NCBI GenBank assembly: GCA_025200525.1
Contig: CM045762.1
Location: 127,911,752 to 127,975,751, forward strand
Direction of reading: 5' to 3'
Length of the DNA stretch: 64,000 bases
Source: Camellia lanceoleosa
Taxonomy: Eukaryota; Streptophyta; Magnoliopsida; Ericales; Theaceae
The notes beneath the pieces were generated by a model, which did no database searches, was not told the origin of the DNA, and was given only the letters and a program-made list of their open reading frames with translations. Position 1 is the first letter of the stretch. Each line of letters begins with the position of its first letter. Shown in pieces: positions 1-14,652 of the stretch. A program made the position numbers and the translations under genes.

Positions 1-515
1 TCAATACATTGTAATTGTTTCACATAATTTTTAATCTTTTGTGTTTATTATATGCTACACAATGATTTTTTCACTATATTTTATTAAAATAAAATTAACA
101 CGTCGAAAATATATATGCATAAGCCGTGCATTGCACAGGCTTAACGTTAGGATAATATAAGTAAAAACGTTATTTCTTTTAAGTCTCAAAAAATACATTT
201 GTAATTATTTTGTTGGTTCTTTCTAATTTGTTTTTATTTTTTTTTCAATTTTACTAAATAGTCTAATAATCAATATGGTAAGTTCTTTAGGGGGGAAAAA
301 AAAAAAAAAGAAAGAGGAGAAACAAATCATAAGATTTTAGAACTTTCATTTTCTCCTTTCAAAAATACAACTACGTAAAAGAAAAACAAAAAGTAGATAC
401 AAATAAATAATAAAAGATAAATTAATGAAATGGAAACATCAAAATTCAACAATATTTATAAATAGGCATACCTCATAGTTGCATTCCTCCTCTCTCCCCC
501 CCCCCCCTCCACCAC

Positions 516-546
<31 letters not shown>

Positions 547-825
547 CTAACATTCATATACGTCCAACAAATACATTTTCTACATTTATCATAATTGAGC
601 TTGGTTTCCAATATCTTTCTCAAGGACAATAAAAGTTACACAAATTTCCATCATGTTATGTTGTCAATTTGTTTGTTAATATAGATATACATAACAGTGC
701 ATTGCTAGCCCCCCCCCCCTCCGGTTTTTTTTTGGGTGTGTGTGTGTTTATGCATTGCGATGTTTTTTATTTTTATCTTTTTTCTTTTTTCGGTCGATTG
801 TTATTATGTTGCTTTACCATGTGGG
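1..825. other. AT-rich intergenic sequence left of the LTR nest
   Basis: No coding region is visible. The stretch is strongly AT-rich with homopolymer runs and a C-run next to a CA microsatellite. A short motif with the core CGTGCATTGCACAGGC occurs near 127, and a related GTGCATTGC lies near 695. Related GTGCA-type words also occur near 21556, suggesting pieces of dispersed repeats. The last five bases (821-825, GTGGG) serve as the left target duplication of LTR A. Confidence 0.6.
515..543. repeat. (CA)n microsatellite
   Basis: About 14 uninterrupted CA units directly follow a C/CT-rich run at 491-510. Simple sequence, no gene context. Confidence 0.95.
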
Positions 826-2630
826 TGTAACACCCCCAAATAAATGACATAAAGAAAAGTCTGATTAATCTATTCAATTACACTAATCTCAAATTAAGTG
901 GTCAAATCTCTATATTTGTATTCCATTCATGTAAGAGATTTACAAAAGGGAGTCCACATGCAATACATATTCAAACTTCTAAAGAGTGAATCTATAGGAT
1001 CTGCGACGATGAAAACAACAAAGATGACACAAAATAAATGCCCTAACAGTTACAAGTTCTAAGGCTTAAGCCCGGTTACACAAAAGATGGTTATCCAAAA
1101 ATCTATATAATTATAGCCCTTGGCTTGTCAAAACATGGAATATATATATATATATATATGAAAGAGTCTCGTGCTCTCAAAACATATTCCTCGCCTTTAG
1201 TTAGGCGGAAGCACCATATCGTTATTTCCTTTTGAAAATCATAGACAATGCCCTTTTTTTTTTGTTTTTCAAAAAATACATCATCTCAGTGATTTCATAA
1301 TACACAATGGCGTGGTAAATATGACCCAGACAATCTCTAGGATGATATCTACAAGTAGGCATATCAAGCCCTACCAATCCCTACTTTACCGGTTCCTAAC
1401 TGGCAGACACGTGGTATCTAATCCGCTTGTGTTTTCGGTATTTCATCCTAGACACTCGAGCCAACTTAAATAATACCAATCTACACTCCCTATCCAGACT
1501 TACCAATGTATTTACCCCAAAACATTTTCAAGATCACCAATTTTTTTCTCAAAACAATAAATAAATTTCCAAAATATAGCTATAATAATCAATGTTCAAA
1601 GCTATGCACATGAATGTATGTAGATGTAATTATATAATTCCCATGTTTCTCAATATAATGCAATTATCAACATCTCTCAAGTTAATAATCAATAACTATA
1701 TCCATGTGACATATGAAAAAAATCCATATTCACAATGTTACGAAATTTCCAATTTTCCATGATCCAAGTATTTCCACTATACTATCCATGGTAATTTCTC
1801 AACAAAATCTCATCCCTGTCATAGATGATTTAACAATATAACATATGATTTTTCTTCATTCTTCTCAACATAATCTCATGATGAATTTTTCTTCAATAAT
1901 TTCAACATTTTTCCAACTTTCAAAAGCTAGGGTTTCCACCCAAAATGAATTTCTTTCATTTTTAAAAAAGTGTTCTTGCAAATGGACTTCCAAGAGCCCT
2001 ACATCTCATAAATAAGAATCAATTTCATGAGAGGAAAGGGAAATACTCCTTTTAAAAACACATCTGTATTGACCCAAATATATATTTTTTTAAATAACCA
2101 GTGCATAATTTAATTGAGCAAATTTTTGAATTTGAGTGCTGTGTAAATTCTGTGCGAAAATAGTTCGTTTGTATTTTTAAAAAATAGTTCCCGATCTCAG
2201 ACAATTATGAAATTTTTATATATTGTTTCCATATGAGTCTAGCACGTTGGATAAAACTTTTAGAATTTAATGATCAGTATTTATTTTATGAAAATTCACG
2301 GACTGATTGGTGTTCAGTTTAATTTATAGCAGAATTTTGTTATTTAATTTTTAATGTTTAGATCATGATTTGGATAGATTTGTTGGGTCTACTTTAATAT
2401 GTAATTAGGCGATGTTTGGTAATTAGGCCATATTCACGGACTCATGTTTAACTCTTAGGTCCTTTTTAACTATGTGATTGGTAGTAACCACCTTGAGAGT
2501 TATTATTTATTATATAAGATTATAATAAATATTTGATAGTTGATTTTATGGTGTGTACCATATAGTAAAAAAATTATATATTTTATAAAGAATGAAATGT
2601 GAATTTATTTAATAGTGAGTAAAATATTGT

Positions 2631-2879
2631 GCCTGTTTGGCAGAAATTATTTACAGCTTATTTCAGCTTTCAGCTTAATTTAAACTATTTTGATGTGTTT
2701 AGTTTAACTTATAGCTTATAGCTTATAACTTTGTGGAAGTCAGAAATCAGCTTATTCTTTGAGTGGGGCAGGAGATACTTTAAGAATAAGCTGAAAATCA
2801 GCTTAAGCTAAAAGTTATAAGGTATAAGCTGTTTAGGCATAAGCTATAAGTACTTTCCTACAGCTCTACCAAACAGGGC
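2631..2879. mobile_element. hAT-like MITE inside LTR B
   Basis: A 249-bp AT-rich element with inverted ends GCCTGTTTGGCAG and CTACCAAACAGGGC. The interior is rich in AGCTTATAGC words and folds back on itself. Flanks are TATTGT and TATTAT, so the target duplication is only approximate. The larger element at 34903-36665 has closely similar ends and interior words and probably belongs to the same family. Confidence 0.65.
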
Positions 2880-3120
2880 TATTATATTTTGTGAGATACA
2901 AAAATATTATATTTTGTTGTGAGAAAAATTATATCATTTTATAAATTATGTTATATAATTTTAAGATATTATTATAAAATTAATTGTATCATTTAATGAT
3001 TAAAGAATATATTAATTTTAATGGGTGACAACCCACGATGATCTGTCCCCAACCCTCTTTTTTTTCCATTCTTTTTGGTTGGACTCTCTGCTGGAAGCAG
3101 AGAGTTGATGTTTCAACACA

Positions 3121-3121
<1 letters not shown>

Positions 3122-3171
<50 letters not shown>
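3122..3171. repeat. (CT)n microsatellite in LTR B leader
   Basis: About 25 CT units. Small ORFs reading through it (poly-RE and poly-SL) are artefacts of the repeat. Confidence 0.95.
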
Positions 3172-3175
<4 letters not shown>

Positions 3176-4599
3176 TTCACCATTGTTGGCTTAAGCTTTG
3201 AGCTTAGAGTGCGAGTCTTTAGAGTGAGATTTTGCCAAAGTGTTGTACATGAAAGTCGGAGAGCTCATCGTGATCTTTGCAATGGTGATCTCGGATCCAT
3301 GATCGGGTGATGTTTGCATTTTCGGATTAACTTTTCTTCATATTTGAGGTAGGGACTTTCTTCATATTTTTACATTAAAGTTATGTTAGGGTTATTTTGA
3401 GAAAATATGTCATTATAAGAGGTATTGCATATATATATATTTTTTTCAGATTTTTGTTAGATAACTTTTGGAAGAATAATTATGTTGGAATGTCAAGAAA
3501 AGTAGTATTTTGAGGTTGATTTGGCAAGACCACCTTGTGTTGAAATTTTGTTGCTAAAAATTTGAAAATTTAATTTTAATAGTTGTATGGATTGTATCTA
3601 CATCATATTATGATTAGATGATTTATTTTGAGAAATATTAAGTTGAAATTTTTTTTTTTAATCTTTGATTTGGAATTTATTTTTGAGAAAAATAAATTTA
3701 TGTTGATGAATATTGAGTAAATGCTTAAGTTGGGATTATTTTTGCTGTTTTGGGACTAAAAACTCTAAAAGTGTTATATTCATGATATTTTATAAAAGAT
3801 GATATATTGATAATTAAGTTGTGTTCATTTTTATGAAAATAAAAATATGAAATGTGGACTTTCAAACTCATAACCTTGAAAATGTTAAGTAATTATAAAA
3901 AAAAGTTGTGAAATTGTTATTGGTAGAGAATTTGGTAAAAATATTACATTTAAATAACTTGGCATGAAAAATGATTATGTTGAAATATAGTTATACATAT
4001 GTTTTTGCAAGATCTAGATGATTTTCGAAATCATCCTTTGATTTATTTTGAAAATTGATTGTTGATTCAAGAAGATGAGAGATTTTTTTTGAAAGTGAGT
4101 TTACTTTATTGTTCCTTTTAAAATAGAAATTAAGGGTTTTGAACTATGAGGATTGAAGAGAAATGTTTTTGGTGACTTTCTTTCAATAAATGAAGATGAG
4201 TGCTTTTGGTGAGAAAACCTAGAAATTTGGCGTTTTTAAGAAAGATGTTGACAAACTTTGAAGATGTTATATTTATTTTGTGTGCCAAAATAAATGATGT
4301 TTGAAAAATTATTTATTTATTTATATATAAATGATGGTTTTCATGGAATATGAGAATTGTTGAAATTTTGGAAATTATTGTTAAAAATGTTGATATAGTC
4401 TTGAGGTGACTAAATGGTCGAGATTATTCTAAGTGTAGGAATTTTGTTATCCCGTGGATGAATTGGAATAAAAGTATTTATATTCATCTTAAGAAATTAT
4501 ATTGAAACGAGAAATGAGAATTTTGATCACAATGAGAATATTGTGTGGAAGTATTGAAAGTGGAAGAAATATTGCATTGTATTATTAACCATTTCATTG

Positions 4600-7500
4600 T
4601 GTAGACACCCTATTTTTGATCGACCTTAAGACTCAGATGTCATCAATTGAGCACTCGGTGATAGTGCATGTTGTGCTCATTTTGAGTTTCCGAAGTTTTG
4701 GCCGAGTGCCTTGCCTCTGGGCCTCTGAACTCTTTGTGCTTCGGCTTGGTTTGCGGACCAAGCCTTCTTTCCCTTCCCTGTAGAGAGGGGTTGGTCCTAT
4801 AGACCATCCTTTTGTGGTCGTAGACCACTTTTCGTGATCGTAGGTCATTTTTTCCGTTTGGAGACTAGTTTCCGGTTTTCAGAGCCTTTGGCCGCGTGCC
4901 TTGTCTCGGGACCACTTAATGTTCTCCGTTTGGCGTGGTTTTTGAACCACACCTTGTTTCCTTGGCCAAGAGGGCCACTGTGGTTTGGGAGACCACTTTT
5001 GTGGTCGTGAACCACTTTTGGTGCTTATCAGCTAGTTTTCGAGGCTCCCGGCTGCGCGCTTTGCCTTCCGAAATTTCGTCTTGTACAAACCTTGTTTTCT
5101 TGTTTGGAAGGTGGTCCAAGGGTGGGAGACCAGTTTCTCTCCCCGCAAACCACTTTCCTTCTTGCCAGTCAGTTTTCTGGTCTGACAACTGGTCTCCTTG
5201 GTCTTTGGGCTATCTTTTCTGGTCAGCCACCACACCACTGCATTGTTTTCATGCTTTAAACTCTCTCCCACCATGGCCGACCAGTTTTATTTTTGGGAGA
5301 CCACTTAAAGTGGTTGGCCGACTAGTTAAAGTAGCTGGCCGACCACTTCAAGTGGTAGGCTGCTTTTTGTCACTTTTTTGGAGATATTTTTGGCCTTGAG
5401 CCTTAGCTTCTTCAAGAAGCTTGTGCTTTTGCTCTCCCCCTCCCTCCTCCAGGTTCAGCTTTTTGGGTTAGAGAGTGATAGATACACCTTTATCTCTATA
5501 TCTCTCTCTTTGCTTCATTTTTGTGCCTTAAAGTGTCATTTTGTCTCACTTTTGTACACAAACACACACTCAAACACCATACTCTTAGAGATGAGATCCC
5601 TTGAAGTTGTTTTTGGAGTTCTTGGACTAGTTTGAGCTTAAAGAAGCTGCTGGAGTTGCAGCTTTGAAGGTGGTCTTCAAAGGTGTGCCTTTAACCTTTT
5701 AAACCCCCTTTTTTGCTTAAGCTTTTAGCCCTACTTGCATGCTGTTTTAAGCTTAACTCTTAACTACAAAAAGTTCTAAATTTTGGTGCTTAAGATCTTT
5801 GTTTAAGGTCACTTTTGTATTTGGGGTTGTTTACCCCTCTTAGGCCTTGTTTGGCCTTGCTTTTATGCCTTCTTTGTGAGCTTTTGGGACCACCTTGTTT
5901 TGGCCTTCTCACCACTGAAATCCAGAGGAATTTCAATGGTGAGAATGGTGTTTTGAGGTCCCAAAAGGGAGAGGGTCATCCCCTCTCCTTGTGTCTTGCT
6001 TACTTGCCTTGAATGCCTCATGTGTGAGCATGTTTGTTAAGTTTATGTTGGCCATATCTTAGCTTGTATTTGGGCTTATTTTGCTGAGGCATACCACTGT
6101 TTTTACTTGGTTTTGTCACTCCATGCATGCCTTATACACTTGTAGTGTAAATCACACAAACTAGTCTTGTATGCTTCATGAAGTAGCATGTTATTCTAAC
6201 TTATTTTGTGTCTATTTCAGCATGTTTTTGGTGATGTTTTGCCATGTCATACCTCTGTTAGGATTTGGTTTGGTCACCCCTTACATGCTCTATGCACTTG
6301 TAGTGCAATTCCATGAAATAACCTAACATGCATCATGCTTTAACATGTCATTCTAGCATGCTTTTGGCTTAACTTCAAGAAGCTTTTGTCCATGTTTTAA
6401 CATACTTTAGCTCTGATTTGTATTGTTTTGGTCATGCATGCCATGCTTTGTATAGCTATAATGCATTCTAACTTGTTAGCTTTGTGCATCAAGTTCACTA
6501 ACATGCATTACTTGGACTATTTGAATGATTTGGCATCATTTGTTATGTGATTTCAATCCATGTTTCATGGTCATACACTTGCATTTTTCACTCATTCAAT
6601 GCGTTGGAGTGTTTCCCCCTTTATGCCTTAAAATGAGCCAATGTGTATGCCTTCATGCCTAAGCTTGCGAGCTATCATTTCAGTGTTTATTTGAGGTTAT
6701 TTTTTCATGATATAACTCTAATTTTTGTTGTTAAGTCATTCCATGCTTAGTCTTAATAGGTGTAGTGTAAACCACCTTAGTTGTCTTGCATTCACCATGC
6801 CTTATGCTCTTCATGCTAGCTTATTTTAGCTTCCTTCCATACATGTTTTAGTATCATTTTGACATGTTCTAGGACTGTTTTGGGTTGCCTTTGCCATATC
6901 CTTCATGCTTTGTATAGCTATAGTGCAATTGGCCTTGCTAGCTTTGTGTTTAGATGACTCATGCATGCTATCTTTGAGCTATTTAGATGATTTGGCATCA
7001 TTTAATACTTCATTTCAGAGCTTATGGCATTGTCATGTTCCCACTTCTTTCATGCTTTGAATGCCTTTCAGTGTTGTGCATTGTTGCCTTACTTATGGCC
7101 TAGCATGTATGCCATCTTGCCTAGGCCTTTGAGCCCTTAACTTAACATGTTTTGGTCTTTGTTTAGACCTACTTGAGCTCTGTTTGTGGTTGGTTCATGC
7201 CTTTTTTCCATGTATTGCATGCCTCCTTTGTAGTCCTCTTTATTAGCCTTCATGCTTTAGGACCTTTGCATGCTATACTTGTGTTTGTTTGAATGATTTG
7301 GCATAATTTCATACTTAATTTCAGTGCATGTAGTGTTGTTACACTTCCGCATTTATCACTCCTTGAGCCTTCTTGAGGGTTGTGCTCTCAGGCCTAGTTG
7401 ATAGGCCAATGCATTGTGCATGCATGCCTTGTCATTTGTGCCTTTGTTTTGATGTTATGGCCACTGATTTGGGCATGACTGAGGTTTGTCCATTTTGGTT

Positions 7501-9670
7501 TAAGTCCATCGAGCATTGTGAATGCCATGTGGTTCATTGCATTGTGTATACTAGTTGACATTTGCATTGTGTATGCTAGTTGTTGTTCATATTGTTGCAT
7601 GCTTATGTTGTCTTGCATTGAGTATGCATGCATTAGCATTGTGCATGTCATTATCCTTGTTAGGTTGTTCATGTTGCATTGCATGTTTGCATGCTTAAGT
7701 CATATTGCATATTTGCATGCTTGTGTTGCATTGCATTTTTGCATACTTCATGTTACATAGCATTGTGCATGCCATGTTATGTGTTGCATTTTGTTTGGAT
7801 TAAGTGTTAATCCGAACACGAGAAACGAGGGACGTTTCATACTTAAAGTGATAAAACGTGCCTCAATTCTCGGTCGCCGACGCTCCTGATCCTACATGAT
7901 AGAGTTCTAGGCCTTATGTGTTTACTTGTGCATTCATTTTCATATTGAATTGTGCAACTTCACCTCTCGGCCATCATGCATTAAAATGCACGATTGGTGG
8001 CCCGAGAGTCGAAAACTACACTCCCTTGAGCTTATGAAATGATAGGGAGGGTGGTTGTGTACACATATCTTGCAAATACCTTGCCATGCCCTTTCTTGCT
8101 CTCTGTTGCAGCAAATTGGAAGAATGCAGCAACAACTGGTCGGCCAGCCAAAAAAACTAGCTGGCCAACCACTTTTTCTGGCTTGCAGTAGCAAAAAGTG
8201 GTCGACAGGTGGCTGCAAACACCAACAACTGGTCGGCAACCCTCCTACAGGTCTCCAAGATGATTTTGAAGCTATCTGGAGCTTGGTGCAAGTTTCTGAG
8301 AGTAGTTGCAAACAGAGGCAAATTGGGGCATCGCGACAGATTTCCGAACGAGGCGACCGGGCATGCATGCATTCTTCCCTCTGGGGCCCTTGTTTTACTA
8401 CTTTCCTTAGCTAGTTTATACTTTGGCTTGTATTTAAGTAGTTAATATGTTTAGCTGCTTAACTGTTTTGTAATAGTTAGTTAACTAGGATTAGTTGATT
8501 AGCTTTATTCTGTAATAATTAGATTAATTAGCTTAGATTAGCTAGTTAGCTCTTTATTCGGTCCCTCTGTCGAGAGGGCCAACTGTTGTAATAAGCGTGC
8601 GTGTGTGTGATGCATGTCTTCCAACCTCCATTTCTTTCTCCCTTTTACTTAACCGCTTACGATGGTTAGTTTTAGGGCATATTTCGATTAGCATACTTAT
8701 GCTCGCATGCGTGCATTCATTCATTTGTCTTGCATGCACCGGGCTCGGCGAATCATACTAACTGCATTGTATTTCAATTCCAAGTTGAATACATGTACCA
8801 AGTTGCATTTCACATGACATTCTAGAATAGCCGAACCTTTTTTAGTTGCATTCTCACATGCGTTGCATTAGCCATCTTAACATGAACTAGGATCATACAT
8901 GATTTCTAACTAGTTCTTTGTTTTGGCTCGGAGTACACTATGAGTGTTTACGCTTTAGCATACTGCATGTGTGTTATTGATTGCCATGAAAGCATGCTTG
9001 CCATGAGGCTAACTGCTTAGTTGATATAACTGCTGGAATGCCTGTGGGTGAAGGTTGGATTGCTTGAATTGGAACAATTTATTGAAATCTCCGATTTAGC
9101 CTACTTGCGAGTAGCAAACTTCAAACCGTTTTGAAACAAACAAACATGCAATGTTTTGTTCCAACTTAGGCGATCTAGTTTATACTTGTTTGCTGTGCGC
9201 ATAATATAGTAATTCTAGGTTAATAGACGGAACAAGAGCACATGTGTTTTCAAAAACAAAATATCATGCTTAGTACAAGCTGATCTTTGATCGGGCGAGC
9301 GGGGGTGCTCATTGCATGACCTTTCCCTCTCGTACCCAAGTTCCCGAGCTAATGCAACTTTGGTGATGACGGACACGTGGCCTTAGGCACGAGTCAGGGT
9401 TTTCTAAATTCTCCCAAAATAAAATATTTAGGTGGAGACTCTATATCTGGCAAAGCAGTTCATGTTTGGCACTTCTTTATAAAAATCAGTTTTCCAAAAC
9501 AATTTGCCGAATTTGGACTCTTTGGTGATTTATCGGTCTTGCATTGTACTTTGTGAGATTAGATTCAGAACCGTAACATTGAGTCTGAACTGTAGTAGCC
9601 TAGAGAACAAAACGAGATCTCGCGCCTCTCGCAGGCGCGGATATCGGAGAGTTCCTGGGGCGCGTCTACA
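4600..9670 (+). mobile_element. Giant solo LTR C, 5.07 kb, plus orientation
   Basis: It starts TGTAGACACCC at 4600 and ends GCGCGTCTACA at 9670, so the ends form TGTAGAC...GTCTACA. The 5-bp target duplication CATTG is exact at 4595-4599 and 9671-9675, inside LTR B. No ORF in it looks like a protein. It contains GGCCGACC/AGTGGT palindromic stretches near 5270-5360 and 8140-8240, long ATGC/TTGCATGC-rich sections (7380-7800), and a terminal block near 9300-9670 that recurs inverted at about 10514-10880. LTRs this long are typical of Ty3/gypsy Tat/Ogre-type elements, but with no internal region here the lineage is inference. Confidence 0.85.
5271..5365 (+). repeat. GGCCGACC / CCACTT-AAGTGG palindrome cluster in LTR C
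   Basis: Repeated words GGCCGACCA, GGCCGACTA and GGCCGACCACTT are interleaved with CCACTTnAAGTGG inverted pairs. A second cluster lies at about 8135-8250, with CTGGTCGGCCAGC and GCTGGCCAACCA. This is the counterpart in LTR C of the GC-rich palindrome arrays in the other LTRs. Confidence 0.6.
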
Positions 9671-12600
9671 CATTGGCATATCAATTCATTGATAATGATG
9701 ATCTTTAAAATTTGATTTGAAAATTTTGCATTAAGAAAGGAATGTTGGGAAATAAGTTTTTATTAAATGATTTTTGGGTAAATACGATAGTAAGTCTTGA
9801 AAGGTGGTGTAGAGGATGGGTGTCGAGCCTTCCAGTTAATACTGGTAAAAATGACAAATTGGTAGTACTTGTATAGTCTACTTGCAGACATCTACCTGAG
9901 TCGTATTTACTATCTTGGAATTTTATTGAAATTGCTGGATTAATGTGTTTTCAAAATGGCATAGTACGTAAGATTTTCAAAAGATGAGAAAAATATTTTG
10001 AGCATAACATGGCATATGCATTCATCTCATAAGACCGTATAAAATGTGTCACACCCCACTTTTTATTACTCGGAAATCATTACCAAAGCCATTAACATAA
10101 TTCAATTTCAGAGTTAGCATACAGAAGCTCATTATGTAAACGTGGTATACACAAGTATGAATTCTCTCATCTGAATATAAAATGAACGCAATATGTACAT
10201 AACTAAATAAAGTGTCTGCAGGCTTACATCATGTAAATTAAGAGAAAGGGTTTAACCCTTTACATCAATGGCATTCCGCCCACACATAAAGAGGCCCCGT
10301 GGCAACGAAATAAGGAAGATCCAAAATCTTGTAGCACATCCTAATAATCACCTGAAAAAGATTCAACAATGAGGGATGAACATAAAGTCCAGTAGGGATC
10401 TCAACTTGATCCTCAACAATAACAACTTACAGATAGCTATGATCATGAAATGCTAATCTCATATCATATAAATAATGTGACATTTTATAAACAAAACCCC
10501 ATATCGTATGATATGAGACCGCCTGAAACTCTCTCCGTGCAGCCCCCCCTTTCAGAGAGGGTGAGATTGGGTTCTAGCTACTACAGTTCGAAATCCTGTC
10601 GCGGTTCTGAATCTAATCTCACAAAGTGCAATGTAAGACTGATAAATCACCAAAGAGTCCAAATTTGGCAATCAGTTTTGGAAAATCGATTTTGAATCAA
10701 AAAGCACCAAACATGGACTACTTTGCCAGATTATAGAGTTGCCACCTAAATATTTTATTTTGGGAAATTTAGGAAACCCTGACTCGTGCCAAAGGCCACG
10801 TGTCCGTCATCACCAAAGTTGCCTTTGCTCGGAAACTTGGGTACGAAAGGGAAAGGTCCTGAAATGAGCACCCCCGCTCGCCCGATCAAAGATCGGTCTC
10901 TACTAAACATGATATGCTATTTTTGAAAACAAATGTGTTCTTGTTCCGATTATTTAGCTAACTTACTACGTGATGCGCACAGCATACAAGTATAGACTAA
11001 ATCGCTCGATTTGGAACAAATCATCTCATGTTTGTTTTTCAAAAATGGTTTGAATTTGCCACCCTCAAGTGGGCTTAGAAATGTGGATTTGCCACCAAAC
11101 AAGGTGGGCTTAAAACATGATGATTTGCCACTCCAAGTGGGCATAAAACTCACATTTTGATGAATTGTTCCAATTCAAGTAATGAAGCCTTCATCCACAG
11201 GGATTCATGCAGTTAATCATTTAAGCACATAGCTTCATGGCAAGCATGCTATCATTGGCAGTCACTTACACACATGCAAGGATGCTAAAGCATAAACACT
11301 TACAGTGTACTCCAGCCAAAACAGAAGCTAATTAGAAATCAATGCATGATCCTAACTATGTTAAGTGCCTAATGCAACACATGTAAAAATGCAACTAAAA
11401 TAGGCTCGGCTATCTAAGATGGCATATGAATGCAACACTTGATAACATGCTTTGAAACATGTATTCAAGAAAATGTATTGAAATACAATGCAGTTTGAAT
11501 GATGCGCCGAGCTCAGTGCATACAAGACAAATGAATGATGCATGCATGCAAAGCATAAGGTATGCTAATTGAAATATGTCCTAATCTAACCCACCGAAAG
11601 CGGATAAATAAAAGGGAGAAAGACGTGAAGTTGGAAGACATGCACACACACATGCACCCTTATTACAACATTTGCCCTCTCGATGGAGGGTCCGAATGAA
11701 TAAGCTAAGCTAATCTAAGCTAAGCTAACTAACTAATCTAATTAAACTAATTATTACACAACAAATTGAATAACTAGTAAACTACTTACTAATTATTACA
11801 ACACTTTAACTAATTAACAAATTAATTAATTAATTACAAATTCAATGCTAACTAACAAGTAAAGCACTAAATTAAACTACTTCAGCTCTGATTGAAGATG
11901 TTGAACATGCATGTACGCATTCGGTTTCTCGCCCCGAAAAGCCTTCCAGTTTGCTCTTTAGGGGCTCTGTTTGCAAGGTGTCTTCAAGATCTTTCTGCTG
12001 AATCTTACCAAATCAAGGCTGGAGAGTACACCAGTGGCCTGCCGGCCATAAGGAGCTACTGCCGGCCACCTGCCGGCCAAAGATGGGCCTCTGCCTGCTA
12101 ACAATGTAAGGGTGCCGGCCATCAATGTGGCACTATCGGCCACTGGTGTGCTATGACACCAAACTGCAACAGAGCACAAAACAGAGGAAATGGAGGGTCT
12201 TCCAAGGGCATGTATATACTGTGCCACTCCTTATCATCTCAAAACATCAAAGGAGAGGCACTATTGGATCCAAAACCATCAATCAAGCATGCAATGCATG
12301 ATGGCCAAAGATCCAACTTGCACACACTCAATAAATGCATGATAAACAAGACACTAAGACCACGGCCTTATCATGAGTGATCAAAGGCAATGGAGACAAA
12401 AAGAATTGACTCATTTTCATCACTTCAAGTATGAAATGAACCAATTCATCTTGTGTTCAATATAACGTCCGATTGAACACAATGCAATGCAAATGCAACA
12501 TGTTTATTTTGACATGTTTTACTTGATCAATTCTTGTTTACACATTTTACATTACTGAGTCATTCATTAATCGGTTAAGTCCAATGTGAAAGTCCTCTAA

Positions 12601-14017
12601 TGGGAAAGATGGCCTCAGCCACAAGCATCTTGAGCATGAAAGAAGCCTCATGCTTTTGGTTAGTAGAAACCCTCAAGAGAAGGCTAAAACCATTAGGCAT
12701 GAGAGCCTCAATTCCATGCTCAAGCTAACAAGGGGCTTAAGACTGCATATATTTTAGCACTGAAATGACATGCTAAATGACTTAAAATCATGCAAACAAA
12801 CCATGCACAACATGTTAAGAGTCAAAAGCATCGAAACTAATGAAGGACACAACACTAGAGGTATGCAATACAAAGCTCAAATAACCAAACCAGCTCAAAA
12901 CAGAGCTATATCATGGCAAAACAGTGGCCTAAACATGCTGGAATTGAAGCACAAAAGGCAAGAAAAGCATGCTCATTTATTGCCTCACAAACAATGTGAT
13001 ACCCCTGTTCTGTAGTATGCTAATTGGTCCTTAATACGAATGTGATTATGTGTTTTGATATGATTTTGTGGGCCATTATGTGAAAATATGTGGTTTTGAA
13101 TTTCTATCTGTTCACCGTAGGAATATCTGTTTGATTATCTGCTTTGGAATTTAAATTGAAGGCCTTATCGGCCACAGAACCCGAAATTGATTGCGCCATT
13201 GTGATTGGCATAATTTTTAGAGTCTACAGTGAAGTTTAATTGAAAAATTGATTCGGACCAGATTAAGTTGATTAAATTAGTGAATTAGTGGCCAATTATT
13301 CTTATTATTAAATTATGGCTAGTGGGAATTTATGGAAAAAGGCACTATACACTCAAATCCCTCTTTTATTTTCATTTTGGCTGGTTTGGACTCCAAGAGA
13401 TAGAGAGAGAACAGAACTAGAGAGAGAGAGAGAGAGAGTGTAGGAGAATCAAAGTTTGCTCTTGAGGCTTGGGAGTTTTGAAGTCTAGCTCAAGAATTAA
13501 CCTTAGTTTGGGAAGATTAAAGCTCCTTGGTGAGTGATTCATGAATTTAATATGTAATTTTGTGTGTTCAAAGTTGATTTATGATCAATAGTGAGAATTG
13601 AAAGGAATTTGAGTTGTATGTGTTGAATTGAAGGTCAATGTTTGCATGCATGTATGTAGTTGCTTTGAATTTTCATATTTGAGCACCAAATGCATGATCT
13701 ATGTGAGTTTTTAGTTGAAGATCATGTCCTTGACCCTCTCTTCATCATATAAGTTGAGAATGAGAATAATGTACCATATGCATGTACAATTTATGAGAAT
13801 AGGAGCTTGAATGCATAAATGTGTTATGAAGGAAATGAGTTTGGTGTCAATTTGGGACATTCATGTGTTTGATTTATGAAATTGAGCTCCATGTTGATGT
13901 GTTTTAGTGTTGGTACCATGTTAATACAAGTATATGTGAAATTGGAGCCATAATATGCAATGGAATGTCGAATTTGAGCTCAAGAACACATTCTGGAAAA
14001 CCTAGAATTTTGATGTT

Positions 14018-14344
14018 CGCTCGAGCGGGGGAACCGCCGCTCGAGCGGGGATTTCGAGCTTCCAGTATTTTCTTGCAGGCATGGTGCCCGCTCGAGCGGG
14101 GAAGTTCACGCTCGAGCGGGGAGCTATGTAGGATGAACTTTCGCTCGAGCGTCCAAGTTAACGCTCGAGCGTAAAAATGATGCATCCAGCACTTTTTGCA
14201 GACATGATGTCCGCTCAAGCGGGGAGCCATGTAGAGAGGCCTTCCGCTCGAGCGCTAGAGTTCGCGATCGAGCGTAAATTTGACCTAACTAGTGCTTTTG
14301 CAGGCCTCAAGGGCCGCTCGAGCGGGGAAGTCCACGCTCGAGCG
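14018..14344. repeat. Array of CGCTCGAGCG palindromes in LTR F
   Basis: The perfect 10-bp palindrome CGCTCGAGCG occurs at 14018, 14038, 14089, 14109, 14142, 14162, 14245, 14315 and 14335, with one-base variants near 14210 and 14265. Most copies come in pairs whose starts are 20 bp apart (14018/14038, 14089/14109, 14142/14162, 14315/14335), and many are flanked by GGGG. The sequence between pairs repeats loosely, with TTCCAGTATTTT- and TTGCAGGC-like words. It is a two-palindrome module repeated about five times. Confidence 0.92.
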
Positions 14345-14652
14345 AGGACCCTATTTTTTGAAATTTTGTTTATGCATTCTAAGTTTCATTTTCCGTTCTC
14401 TTTCACTTCCAAGCACTCTTAGGCATGCATTGAGCATTGTAATTGAGTTCAAGAGATAAGAACAAAGCCTAAAGAGGAACATGTGAATTAAAGAACAGAT
14501 TGAATTATTTGTGACCCATATGTGTTATGTGATATGTAGGGTCAAGCTCCAGGGCAAATCTACAAGCCGATCACTGTGAGTAATATCTGAAATATGTTAT
14601 TGTCTCATTTGCTTACTCCTATGTAAGTTTTGTAATGTGCAATAATTTGAAT

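Noticed and set aside
4935..5399. 154-codon ORF (plus) in LTR C
   Set aside because: No domain or protein-like composition; overlaps palindromic repeats and opposing ORFs; it is chance reading of non-coding LTR.
7394..8368. Several overlapping ORFs of 80-142 codons on both strands
   Set aside because: All lie in LTR C in ATGC-rich or palindromic sequence; none shows a domain.
14018..14344. Regularly spaced palindromes resembling a CRISPR array
   Set aside because: The repeats are 10 bp, paired and imperfectly spaced, lie within an LTR with TSD in plant DNA, and have no cas genes.
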